Positions 43,509-51,779 of a stretch of 64,000 bases of DNA are shown here, in pieces. The notes under the pieces are model-generated. The model had not been told where the DNA came from and searched no databases. It was given only the letters and a program-made list of their open reading frames with translations. A program made the position numbers and the translations under genes. Within the stretch, counting starts at the first letter, position 1. The number at the start of each line of letters is the position of its first letter. Source of the DNA: Bradyrhizobium yuanmingense (GTDB taxonomy: Bacteria > Pseudomonadota > Alphaproteobacteria > Rhizobiales > Xanthobacteraceae); contig NZ_JARFML010000030.1 of NCBI RefSeq assembly GCF_029167105.1, positions 1-64,000 on the forward strand. Direction: 5' to 3'.

Positions 43509-44646
43509 ATGAATCAGACTTCTGCCGTGACTACTTCCGTCGCCTCATTGAACGGACAATGGATTGGAATCTACTCAAGCAAACGCAATAGTGACGGTCT
43601 TCTCGTCGTTGAACTAGACGACGTCGGCTCTCAATACGAGGGCTCGGTTTATGCAATAGCCAACGACCGAACCGTCCCTGCATCCTATGGTGAGCTGTCT
43701 ATACCAAAGGGTCAAGAGACCGTGTCCGTTCGAGTGCCGCTGGTCCTGGTAGAACGAGGAACCGGCAACACCATTACTGACGATAGCATCAAGAAGACTC
43801 ATCCCGATGCGACCATCGCGAAATTTGCTGACGTCAATCTCGCGATTTCAGAGCGAGAGATTCAGATACATTGGTCGACGGATACTGGTACCCGTGGTGA
43901 GGGGTTTCTTAAGAGGAGCGAGGGAGGAGAAGAATCCTCGCTCTCGTCCATAGAGAGATCGTGGGACGAATTTAACTGGTCTACAACGAGCGCGCTTTCT
44001 GTTTCGCGGGCAGGAAAGTAACAGATGGAAACTGCGTACTGCATTTCATAGAACGGGGCGCGCCAACCTCACCAAATTCATGCATCAAGACATTCCCGCT
44101 CTTTATCGGCACCTTACGGGTCTCACGACACACCGGTTTAATCTTCAGGATCCGAACGACTACGCTGCCTTTCTGGCCCTTGTTCAACATCACGGATACC
44201 CAACTCCGCTCCTCGATTGGACACTGTCACCGTTTATTGCGGCTTATTTCGCCTTTCGTAGCCCTACCTTGCGAACGATGCCGCCCGACGCCAGGGTCCG
44301 CATCTTCGTATTCGACGGCTACCTCTGGAATGAAACGTATGAAAGGGCTCCCGCACTTAGCCCCGGCTTCCTTCATGCGACCGTTTTGGAACCCTTGGCC
44401 CTCAACAATCCCAGAGTCTTGCCGCAACAAGGCTTTTCGCTGGTCACCAACGTTGACGATCTCGAATGGTACATTCCTTCAATGGAAAAGGACGGACGAA
44501 AGTTTCTGACCGCAATCGATATTCCCGTTGCCGAGCGACCCAGAGTGCTGCGAGAGCTTGAGTTGATGGGCATCAATGCAGGCTCGCTCTTTCCTGGACT
44601 CGATGGAGCATGCAACCAAATGAAAGAACGATTTTTTGAGCTTTGA
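43509..44646 (+). pseudogene. FRG-domain protein gene broken by a frameshift
   Basis: Two frames make one gene. From ATG 43509 the first 155 or so codons give a beta-rich domain (SLNGQWIGIYSSKRNSDGLLVVELDD) and then SIERSWDEF, which leads into FRG domains; that frame stops at 44022. The FRG core continues in another frame, open from 43954: FLFRGQ (43996 on), WKLRTAFHR, then PALYRHL and HHGYPTPLLDWTLSPFIAAYFAF. A single 1- or 2-base indel between about 43954 and 44020 would restore roughly 378 residues. FRG domains occur in mobile-element and defence-associated proteins; their activity is poorly known. Sequencing error, decay or programmed frameshifting are all possible. Confidence 0.75.
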
Positions 44647-44653
44647 TCAGGCC

Positions 44654-45022
44654 TCAACGCCCAGAATCAGAGGCCGCATCAATCGCGCGCAAAGGATCAG
44701 GGTGGAATTTCGATACGCCATGCTGGAGCATGCGCTGTAACAACTTCGCGGCCTTGTAGTCGGGATGCGCCTTGCCCAACGCGAGGACGGCCTCTGGATC
44801 ATCAATTGAGGCCGGTGGCGAATGCCAGGGCTTCAAGCATAATGCAGCGATCTGCTCACTGTAAGCGGCGAACCGGGCGACATCGGCCCAAGGCTCGCTT
44901 TCGAGCTTCGCCTTTATCTGATCGTGGTGCGCGTGCTCCGGGTTGCCCAAGATGCGCAAGATGGCCAGTTCGAGGGCGGCGTGATCGTCTTCACTCGTCG
45001 TCATCGTCGTTTGCTTGGTCAT
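44654..45022 (-). CDS. Hypothetical island protein, 122 residues
   Basis: A mostly helical protein with an acidic N-terminus (SEDDHAALELAILRILGN) and a C-terminal ALGKAHPDYKAAKLLQRMLQHG. Its start overlaps the end of the small-terminase-like gene by 32 bases; an internal ATG at 45004 would shorten the overlap. It converges with the FRG gene. I do not recognise a family; position next to terminase suggests a packaging accessory. Confidence 0.55.
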   Translation of the reverse strand: MTKQTTMTTSEDDHAALELAILRILGNPEHAHHDQIKAKLESEPWADVARFAAYSEQIAALCLKPWHSPPASIDDPEAVLALGKAHPDYKAAKLLQRMLQHGVSKFHPDPLRAIDAASDSGR

Positions 45023-45398
45023 AATATGAAGCTTTCGCCCGTCGCGCGACCAACCGTCCCGCGGTCTTGCGATCCAAGCGGCTCTGAGGGCTGAGCCTCA
45101 ATTTGGTTGCTAAGCTCGCCTGCAACCGCGCCATTCTTTCCAGCGATGCATACCCTCCGGACGACGGCTTCCGGTTGGCGACCGCGGCGAGCTTCCGGAC
45201 TGCAATGACCACCTGCACGTATGACGCCAACAATTGAACGTCGCCCCTCGCGAAGTGCCGAGAATCGGTCTCGCTCACGATGTCCCGAAACAGCGCGCGT
45301 TCGGCAGTCGTGAGAGAGGAGGGCGCGACCAGCGGCGGAGGTGCGCCGGTCAGGTCGAGATGGACAACGGACGTTCGCTGGTTAGGTGCTGTTCTCAT
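44991..45398 (-). CDS. Small terminase subunit-like protein
   Basis: A 135-residue protein with the P27-type small terminase look: LTTAERALFRDIVSETDSRHFARGDVQLLASYVQVVIAVRKLA, then SLERMARLQASLATKLRLSPQSRLD and a basic/acidic tail (RRAKASYYDQANDDDDE). Small terminases recognise packaging sites on phage DNA. In a satellite such a subunit can redirect packaging. No large terminase gene is nearby. The resemblance is by pattern only. Confidence 0.6.
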   Translation of the reverse strand: MRTAPNQRTSVVHLDLTGAPPPLVAPSSLTTAERALFRDIVSETDSRHFARGDVQLLASYVQVVIAVRKLAAVANRKPSSGGYASLERMARLQASLATKLRLSPQSRLDRKTAGRLVARRAKASYYDQANDDDDE

Positions 45399-45588
45399 GC
45401 TGAAAAATAAAGGACACGTGAAGATTGTCGCTCTGCGGGCCGGTCTTCTATCTTGGACTGTAAGTTATAGATGACCTCCCCCCGGGTCTTTGATTGTTTG
45501 AGGCGGCTCCGATCCCTTTGCGGCGTTCTCGCCAAGAAACCGGAGCCGCGTTGCCGGAGGTTGCACCGATGATCGAAAGGAATAAAAA

Positions 45589-45840
45589 TCATTGGCGCAT
45601 CTCGACGGCAGCCGAAATCGAAAGAGTAAGTTCATCCGTTAGCTCGTCGACACATTCGAGCATAGTGGAGCGAAGCACAGAGCGCGAAAGTGGATCGGCG
45701 CCAGCGAGCGCCATCGCGACGATACAAAGGCCGGAGGCGGTGCGCATCGGATTGAACTCGCGGGCCTTCAGGACAGCGTCGCAAATTGCTCGCATGTTCG
45801 AAGCGATTGCTTCATCGCTGGTCGGGTTGTGCTGGGTCAA
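45589..45840 (-). CDS. Hypothetical island protein, about 83 residues
   Basis: The frame begins with TTG 45840, 29 bases inside the upstream gene; ATG 45795 would give 68 residues. Helical, with a hydrophobic centre (SGLCIVAMALAGADPL) and acidic end (MLECVDELTDELTLSI). No family recognised. It is in the run of capsid-linked genes. Confidence 0.45.
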   Translation of the reverse strand: MTQHNPTSDEAIASNMRAICDAVLKAREFNPMRTASGLCIVAMALAGADPLSRSVLRSTMLECVDELTDELTLSISAAVEMRQ

Positions 45841-46258
45841 TTCGATCCTCGCTCGCTTTACGTCTACGTCGCCGCTTCAGCGCCTTTACTTCGGCGCGCA
45901 ACGCGTCAATCTCTTCGAGACATTCGGCGCGTGCTGCCGCGATGACTTGAACGAGCAACTCCTGCGCAAACTCGGTGCTCATAAGGCGAGCTGCTTCGAG
46001 ATCGGCGGAGGTGTTGATTGGAAGTCGCGGATATCCTTCCGCAACGGCGACCAATCCGAAGGGGAAATCGGCGCTGGTGAGAGTGACTTCCTGCTCCGTT
46101 GGAGAGGCATCCGCGACTGAAGGAGCCGAATAAGGCTTTGGAATCAAACCAAGTGCCTCGCGAGCGCGGCGGTCGGCAATCTCTTCGTGGATACTCGCTG
46201 TTCGGGCGAGCGCTTCGTGAGCGCGGGCGAGAGTGGCGCGGGCTCGTTCGTAGCTCAC
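45812..46258 (-). CDS. Hypothetical island protein following capsid, 148 residues
   Basis: Starts at GTG 46258, overlapping the capsid stop by 4 bases (GTGA), so it is translated with the capsid gene. The N-terminus is helical (SYERARATLARAHEALARTASIHEEI) and the C-terminus is a coiled coil with a basic end (EEIDALRAEVKALKRRRRRK). Coupling to the capsid hints at a head-assembly or scaffold role, which is inference. Confidence 0.6.
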   Translation of the reverse strand: MSYERARATLARAHEALARTASIHEEIADRRAREALGLIPKPYSAPSVADASPTEQEVTLTSADFPFGLVAVAEGYPRLPINTSADLEAARLMSTEFAQELLVQVIAAARAECLEEIDALRAEVKALKRRRRRKASEDRIDPAQPDQR

Positions 46259-47304
46259 CACGATGCTCCGGTCAGAAACGAAATCGCCAAAGGGCTCCGA
46301 AGGCCCCAAGAGACTTGCAAGATAACGCGCAATGCGATTGTGTCGCTTTGGAAGAGCGAACGCGCCGGGGCTGCGACGACGTTGGGTGTGCCAACAGTGC
46401 TGATCGGCCCAGCGGCGTCGTCCATAACAAGTGTGGCTTCGGACGCAAGCTCAAATCGAGGCACAGCATCGATCGCGCTCGCGAGCCCATTAGGTGCAAT
46501 CGCGATCACCGTGCCGGCTGCGAGCGCGGCGGACGGCAACACCGTATAGGTCTCGCGATGTTGACGTAGTCGCAACGCGACCGCCTGATCTGTCGCGGCA
46601 ACGAGAACGGCCTCGCCGATGGGCGCGACAGCCGAGACTAGCACCGTGATGTCTGCGACCATCGCGTCTTGAGGATTGGTGGCGGTCGAGGGTGTGAGCG
46701 GCGCGATACCGAGCAATAATCCGGGCGGACGAATGGCGCTCCCGGCTGAGTCGCTGAACAGTGCTGCGTCGGTAGCGAGGCCGAGGCTTTCGGTGAGCAC
46801 TGTGCGAACAATTGCTTCGATGTTCGGCGTTGAGTGTTCGAAAATCTCGCGAGTGAACGGGACGATTGTTGCGAACTTGCGGCGCTCTAGCCGCGGTCCA
46901 TCGAAACTCAATCCCTTAACTGGGATCGGCGCGGCTTCGCCGACAAAGCCGGCAATGTTCGCGTCGGCGACAACTCCCGGCATCGCGATGCCGTTGGTGT
47001 GGTCAAATGTGAATTGATGTCCTGAACCAAAAACCGTTGCCGCAGCGCTCGCCCCGCCCATGACGGAAATGAAATCGGCGACTGCTGCCGAAGCGAGCGA
47101 ACCGGCCCAAGTGCTTGAAGATGTCGTTGCCGGCGAGGTCGCGGCCTTGAGCAACATCGGTACATCGATGTCCCCGGGCCAGTTTTGTTTTGCGACGTGG
47201 CCCGGGAAGGAATTGTGGACGCTCGCGAGGAGCGTGGCGGTCGCGGCGCGGACAAACGGCGCGGCGCGGTCGCGGCGGAAACGATCTGGGTGTGAACTGC
47301 TCAT
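46255..47304 (-). CDS. HK97-fold major capsid protein
   Basis: A 349-residue protein. FVGEAAPIPVKGLSFDGPRLERRKFATIVPFTREIFEHSTPNIEAIVRTVLTESLGLATDAALFSD is typical of the E-loop, spine helix and P-domain of HK97-type capsids, and the C-terminal half (VLVAATDQAVALRLRQ, GTVIAIAPNGLASAID, TIALRVILQVSWGLRS) fits the A-domain. There is no long scaffold region, and no protease or portal gene lies beside it. A capsid gene in so small an element points to a satellite that builds or reshapes its own heads. Confidence 0.78.
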   Translation of the reverse strand: MSSSHPDRFRRDRAAPFVRAATATLLASVHNSFPGHVAKQNWPGDIDVPMLLKAATSPATTSSSTWAGSLASAAVADFISVMGGASAAATVFGSGHQFTFDHTNGIAMPGVVADANIAGFVGEAAPIPVKGLSFDGPRLERRKFATIVPFTREIFEHSTPNIEAIVRTVLTESLGLATDAALFSDSAGSAIRPPGLLLGIAPLTPSTATNPQDAMVADITVLVSAVAPIGEAVLVAATDQAVALRLRQHRETYTVLPSAALAAGTVIAIAPNGLASAIDAVPRFELASEATLVMDDAAGPISTVGTPNVVAAPARSLFQSDTIALRVILQVSWGLRSPLAISFLTGASW

Positions 47305-47355
47305 AATCCGAAATATAGCCGGCTCCCAGATCGACCTTGGCGACGCAGTAGCGAA

Positions 47356-47619
47356 TTATTTTTTGGGGCGGGACAACTCTGCCCATTCGACCTGGAGGAG
47401 CCGCCGGGCCAGCTTCCCGATCGCGTCCCGGTTTCGGCGGTCGGCCGCGGGCAGTTGCTTCCGGTCCACGACCTCCTCGACAAACTCCTCATCGAGTTCA
47501 ACGGGCACGACGATCCGCCCCCATCCGCCCGCCTTCTTTCGCTCCCGGTATCGGCGCCAGGACGCGCGTCGCTTCGCGGAGGACTTCGGAGGCGGGCGGC
47601 GGGAGCGCTCCTTACTCAT
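47356..47619 (-). CDS. Basic island protein, 87 residues
   Basis: ATG 47619 follows GGAGGG; the open frame further upstream is not used. The N-terminus is very basic (MSKERSRRPPPKSSAKRRASWRRYRERKK), followed by an amphipathic acidic part (GRIVVPVELDEEFVEEVVDRKQL) and RRNRDAIGKLARRLLQVE. It could be a DNA-binding protein. No family recognised; it is 51 bases before the capsid gene. Confidence 0.55.
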   Translation of the reverse strand: MSKERSRRPPPKSSAKRRASWRRYRERKKAGGWGRIVVPVELDEEFVEEVVDRKQLPAADRRNRDAIGKLARRLLQVEWAELSRPKK

Positions 47620-47747
47620 GGCCCGAAACCCTCCGCCCGCCACGAGCGGGCTGGCAGGAGGGGCCTGCCACGCCTCGGCAGTCTCTCGCGAGCCCCGGGA
47701 GCGTTCGCCAGCGTAGGAGGCGGTTGAGCCCAAGGGAGAGAGCCGAA

Positions 47748-47867
47748 GGGGGTTTAGGGTATTTCCGGGTTTTGCCCCGCCCGCTTCTATAAACAGTCTT
47801 CTTTCCTTCCTTCCGCCTTTTTCGCGCGTGGCGTAGGTACAAACCCCGAATACCCCTAAACCCCCCC
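47748..47867. repeat. Imperfect inverted repeat next to the primase gene
   Basis: Left arm GGGGGTTTAGGGTATTT at 47748-47764, then CCGGGTTT; right arm 47841-47867 whose complement reads GGGGGTTTAGGGGTATTC, then GGGGTTT. The arms are about 25 bases, separated by about 68 bases that include a CTTCCTTCC tract and TTTTTCGCGCG. The right arm abuts the primase stop. It may be a replication origin feature or a terminator. Confidence 0.55.
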
Positions 47868-50534
47868 TCAGTATAGGTCGTCATTCTTCACCTCCTCGTT
47901 GGGCGTCGTCGGTCGCGCGGCGTCCGTCTCCTCGCTGGGCACTACCGGAGCGGCCCGACCCTTTTGGGTCTCCTCGCTCGCGACAATCCGATAACTGTGA
48001 CTCGTCTTTGGGTCCTTCTTCACGAGTTCGATCTTGTGCCCAATCGACACCCGTCCGAGGTCGGCCACGAGTTGATTGCCAATCGACTTGGCGTTTACGT
48101 TTCGGCCATCGCGGCTGTAGACCACGATCAAGTTTGGATAGGCGGGTTTCGGAAAGCCGCCACCCGCCATCGTCGTTTCCATCGCTTTGTTGTAAACTTG
48201 GGCCGCAGTGAAATCGCTATTCGCGCCGATACATTCGAGCAACGCCTTCATGCGATCCGCGAGAGCGCTCCGGGTTGGATCCATCGCCCGAGCATCCTCC
48301 ATACTCTTCACCGGGTCCTCTTGCCCAAGCCACACGAGAGGTAATTGGACGAAGCGTCTCCAGTCGGCGAAACCCGCGATCGAAGCGGCGTTAGCCTGCG
48401 GCGGAGAGCCTGCCGCGATGTAGGCGCGGGCAATCGTGAAGGCCGCGGCGAGATAGGCGCCCCTGTCGGCTCTCACGCGCTCCACGGGGTCAAACGTGAA
48501 TTCACGCTTCTCGGGTGCCTCAACCTTTGCATCGAGACGGCAAGTCAACGTTCTCCGTACCAGGTCGCCGACGATGCGGATGTTGTTGCCGTTCGCGAGG
48601 ACCGTCGTCCCCCGGCAATCACACTCGCGCGTTTCGTCGTTCCGGCCAAACAGGCGTATCTTGATCTTGCCTTCGGTGAGCATCTGACAGAGCAGGCCAC
48701 TATCGAGGTCGTGATCTAGGTTGTTGAGAGAGAGGATCGGTAAGGCTTCGAACGCGGCAGCGCTGAGCCGCTTCTCCATCTCCTCCGTATTCCGTGTCCC
48801 AGCCAACGGGACAGCTTCGCGGCCAGTGGCGATGGTCGAGATGACTTTGACGAGGTAGGACTTGCCGGTGCCAGCCTCGGGAGCACTGATGAAAAACATC
48901 GGCGCGACCTCAAACGCGCCACGAAGGACCGTTGTTAGGATGGCGGCGAGCGCAACAGACTTGTCCACATTGGGTGCTTTGTCGGTGTCCACATTGGCTG
49001 CTTTGTCCGCTTTGTCCCCAGCAAACGGAAATTCTTCGAGCATCTCGGTGAGTTTCGCCAGCGCTATTTTGGCGTCGGCCTTCGTCGGACGTTCGGGCAT
49101 CGGCGGCAATGAGATATCGCCAGCGGACTTGTACCAAAGCTGAGTGGCGGGATCGTATCCGGGTTTAACGAGCAACGAACCGTCTGGACGCATCGTCGGC
49201 GAAGTGACGATCCCCTTCACCGAGGGGAAAGACCAGTGACCCGCCTCCAATAGAGCTTCGATCACGTCTCTCGGTGGATCCACGGGCTTATAGGACCTCG
49301 ATCTTTGGTCAAAGCGCTCAAATGACGCGGCGTGATGGCCGACAACGTCCCGCAGCCTCGCAACGTTATACCTGACGAAGCTGGCAACGAGAGTGTCGCG
49401 ATTTCGATCGGCAGACTTCTCAAATCGCCACAGCGGCTGCACGAGGCTGCCGCCGCGGACATAGACTTCGCAATTTTTCGCTCGGATTAGAGAGCGCTCG
49501 GTTTGCCGCCAAGCCTCGTCGAGGTTGCTGGTCGTGACTTTGATGACGACCTTGCCCTCAGCATTAACTGGCTCTTTCAGCGCCTTCTCGATCTGCCCTT
49601 CCAAATACTTCCGGCCGCCTTCGTCGCTGATATGCTCGAAGATCGATTTGCCGCGGTAGGCCTCATCGAGGCAAAGCGCGATGATCTGTTGTTCATCAAA
49701 TCCCTTGCGCAAAGCTTCGCACAAAAACGCAAACACCAACTCGGAACGCGACTTATGTCCAGCGGGCGTGGCGCCCGTAGCGTCAAGCATCAGCCGCATT
49801 TTGTACGGCAGCTTCTTTCTGCTCCCCAGCGATGGCGTCTCAGCTTTGGCAATCTTCGGCTTCTTAGTCTCCACCGCCGCTGGCGGAAAGGCGGATAGCG
49901 GATAGCTGACGTCACAATAGTCGATGACCGTCGCGGGACAGGCCGTTCGGCCCGCCTTCCGTTTCTTCTCGTTGGGCCAATTCGTCGTGCCGGGCACACG
50001 TAGGATGCGATCCACGTTGCGCGTCGAGGGATCGGCACCGAAAGCCCGCGCCAGCGCAAAGTTGCGTGCCTCGATATCGTCGATATCTTGCTCACTGGTC
50101 AGCGAGACGGGAGCATCGAGACGCCACAACAGTTGGACGCCATTGCCGCTATCGATCACAAAGGTGGGTTGTTGCCCAAACGAGGCAATCAGTGGCGCCA
50201 GCCGCTCTTTAAACTGCGCTGGCGTCTCATCGGCGCTCGGATCGGCATCGACGTGGAGATAGTCGACTGAGGCAATGTCCTTCTTCGTCGCCTTCTTGTT
50301 GAGGTGCGTTCGTGCCGGGTTGAGGCTGTAGTAGATATTCGAGGTGGCGTTCTGCTTTCGAATGAACGCGCGCATAGCCTCGATTTCCGCGGTCGTGAAT
50401 GTCCGCGTATCGGTCCGCCCGTCAGGGATGATGGCGGTGAGGACCCAAGGCCCTCCGGGGCGTAGTTGTTCGAGGAAGTCCGCAGCTTCCCTTTCGTCCG
50501 GAGAACCGGTAATCTCTTGCACTTGAGCGTCCAT
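47868..50534 (-). CDS. Primase-helicase replication protein of the island
   Basis: An 888-residue protein. The N-terminal about 220 residues are a RepB/archaeo-eukaryotic-type primase: DYLHVDADPSADET holds an acidic DxD metal pair, followed by TFVIDSGNGVQLLWRLD and RNVDRILRVPGTTNWPN. The C-terminal half has a P-loop ATPase/helicase with Walker A SAPEAGTGKSYLVKVIS (about residue 565), LSLNNLDHDL as Walker B region, and arginine-rich VGDLVRRTLTCRLD. A short repeat (ADKAANVDTDKAPNVDKS) precedes the ATPase. It should initiate replication of the excised element. ATG 50534 is the first ATG. Confidence 0.82.
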   Translation of the reverse strand: MDAQVQEITGSPDEREAADFLEQLRPGGPWVLTAIIPDGRTDTRTFTTAEIEAMRAFIRKQNATSNIYYSLNPARTHLNKKATKKDIASVDYLHVDADPSADETPAQFKERLAPLIASFGQQPTFVIDSGNGVQLLWRLDAPVSLTSEQDIDDIEARNFALARAFGADPSTRNVDRILRVPGTTNWPNEKKRKAGRTACPATVIDYCDVSYPLSAFPPAAVETKKPKIAKAETPSLGSRKKLPYKMRLMLDATGATPAGHKSRSELVFAFLCEALRKGFDEQQIIALCLDEAYRGKSIFEHISDEGGRKYLEGQIEKALKEPVNAEGKVVIKVTTSNLDEAWRQTERSLIRAKNCEVYVRGGSLVQPLWRFEKSADRNRDTLVASFVRYNVARLRDVVGHHAASFERFDQRSRSYKPVDPPRDVIEALLEAGHWSFPSVKGIVTSPTMRPDGSLLVKPGYDPATQLWYKSAGDISLPPMPERPTKADAKIALAKLTEMLEEFPFAGDKADKAANVDTDKAPNVDKSVALAAILTTVLRGAFEVAPMFFISAPEAGTGKSYLVKVISTIATGREAVPLAGTRNTEEMEKRLSAAAFEALPILSLNNLDHDLDSGLLCQMLTEGKIKIRLFGRNDETRECDCRGTTVLANGNNIRIVGDLVRRTLTCRLDAKVEAPEKREFTFDPVERVRADRGAYLAAAFTIARAYIAAGSPPQANAASIAGFADWRRFVQLPLVWLGQEDPVKSMEDARAMDPTRSALADRMKALLECIGANSDFTAAQVYNKAMETTMAGGGFPKPAYPNLIVVYSRDGRNVNAKSIGNQLVADLGRVSIGHKIELVKKDPKTSHSYRIVASEETQKGRAAPVVPSEETDAARPTTPNEEVKNDDLY

Positions 50535-50628
50535 CAATGAATCCTTTCATCGAGCCCAGCGCGCCAACGCTGGGCTTTCTTGTTCAAGCTCCTCCACTCT
50601 CCTGTATGATCGCGTTCCGCCCGGTCGC

Positions 50629-50964
50629 CTACGTCGGCGGCCGAAGTCCGTCCAATCGCGCCAACGATGCCCGCGCAAACGCGGCTTGGTGTTCAGTGAC
50701 CTCGCCGCAAGCCTCTCCGTTCAACGAGTAGCGCGGTGCGCGAGGTGTAACGCAAGCTTCAAAGTATTCGCGCTGCGAGCACCAAATTGCCAGCGCGCTC
50801 GCGAGCGCGCGGCCGTGAGCCGAGAACTCCCAATTGGGGGCGTGCTCGCGCGGATACAGTTCGCCGTGAAGCTGCGTAATGATGCCGATCGCGAGCGGCC
50901 GGGGCGGCGAGCAGAAGACCTCCGGCCAACGTTCGCGGAGCGTTGGAAGGATGTTGCCGGCCAT
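50629..50964 (-). CDS. ProQ/FinO-domain protein
   Basis: The 111-residue protein is nearly all ProQ/FinO domain: ILPTLRERWPEVFCSPPRPLAIGIITQL, then ALASALAIWCSQREYFEACVTPRAPRYSLNGEACGEVTEHQAAFARASLARL. ProQ/FinO proteins are RNA chaperones that bind structured small RNAs and 3' ends; plasmid and phage members control replication or conjugation through antisense RNA. Its ATG begins 3 bases after the alpA stop, so the two are co-translated. An RNA-based control circuit on the satellite is a reasonable inference. Confidence 0.8.
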   Translation of the reverse strand: MAGNILPTLRERWPEVFCSPPRPLAIGIITQLHGELYPREHAPNWEFSAHGRALASALAIWCSQREYFEACVTPRAPRYSLNGEACGEVTEHQAAFARASLARLDGLRPPT

Positions 50965-50967
50965 GAC

Positions 50968-51216
50968 TCACGCGCTCTGCTTTGCCGCCGCTTCTTCTCG
51001 CGACCTCTGCCACGCGAGTATCGTGCGGCCGAACCATCCCCGCGCGCGTCCGCTTTCGGACAGAGAGATCGGCTTCGGCACTTCGCCGGTTTCGATCTTT
51101 TCGGCCAATACGGTTGGCCCATAACCGTAGAACGCGGGGCCGTCTACCATACGATAAAAATGATCGGGGTGAATGATTGGCGGCGCCGGTCGCCGTTTCG
51201 AGCTGCGTTGAGGCAT
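50968..51216 (-). CDS. AlpA-like DNA-binding regulator/excisionase
   Basis: An 82-residue protein with the AlpA/excisionase winged-helix pattern: FYGYGPTVLAEKIETGEVPKPISLSESGRARGWFGRTILAWQRSRE, where the helix-turn-helix is followed by the PKP wing and the W-containing last helix. AlpA proteins switch satellites and cryptic prophages toward integrase expression and excision. Preceded by a basic 20-residue arm (RSSKRRPAPP). Transcribed together with ProQ and primase. Confidence 0.8.
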   Translation of the reverse strand: MPQRSSKRRPAPPIIHPDHFYRMVDGPAFYGYGPTVLAEKIETGEVPKPISLSESGRARGWFGRTILAWQRSREEAAAKQSA

Positions 51217-51302
51217 CAATTTTTGCTCCGTATTGCACCGGGTAAATCCGGGTTGGAGCGAACCTTCGCCTAAAAACAGTGCGCCTAAAAAGCCGGTAGG
51301 TT

Positions 51303-51779
51303 TTAGGCGGTAAGACGCCGCCTGCGAGCGGCACCGCTCCGGCCAGACCTAAGATCGGCCAGCGTCTTTGCGGGCATGTTCCATCGGGGCGCCACCTCCG
51401 AAACGGCTGCCTTCACGGGCCATCCTTCTTCGATCAACGTCTGGACGGCATTTAGCGCAAGGTGGTTTCTGATCTGGATGTGCGTAGGTAGGATGCTCGG
51501 GCGTCCGGGCTTGCCGCTCAATCTCGCAGTGAGGAGGGCCGCGAGCATAGGCATGATTGAAGCAGGGACCTGCTCCTTGGAGAGCAAAGCGACTAGGCGG
51601 CGTGGGTCGTGCTTTGTGTTGGCCGCATAAATTGCATCTATCCAAGGCCACTCATGCGCTGGGATAGCGAGCGTTGAGGCATTGTCGCTCGGCCACTCGC
51701 TGAGTCCTCCTTTGCCGGCATCAGCTTCGAATAACTTCTGTAGCCCGCTCGAATGGCTCGCTCTTCTTGACTTCATCAT
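51303..51779 (-). CDS. Hypothetical protein coupled to integrase, 158 residues
   Basis: Its ATG overlaps the integrase stop by 4 bases (ATGA). The C-terminal third (AVQTLIEEGWPVKAAVSEVAPRWNMPAKTLADLRSGR) looks like a helix-turn-helix followed by a basic tail (GAARRRRL). The N-terminal part is helical with WPWIDAIYAAN. No family recognised; coupling suggests a role in integration or its control. Confidence 0.6.
   Translation of the reverse strand: MMKSRRASHSSGLQKLFEADAGKGGLSEWPSDNASTLAIPAHEWPWIDAIYAANTKHDPRRLVALLSKEQVPASIMPMLAALLTARLSGKPGRPSILPTHIQIRNHLALNAVQTLIEEGWPVKAAVSEVAPRWNMPAKTLADLRSGRSGAARRRRLTA

Noticed and set aside
44080..44646. FRG domain as a separate 188-residue gene starting at ATG 44080
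   Set aside because: The RGQ and LRTAFHR motifs of the domain lie in the same frame upstream of that ATG, so the start is internal to a frameshifted longer gene.
45395..45592. Small minus-strand frame of 65 codons in the island
   Set aside because: No ribosome site, no family resemblance, and it fills a gap that more likely carries regulatory sequence.
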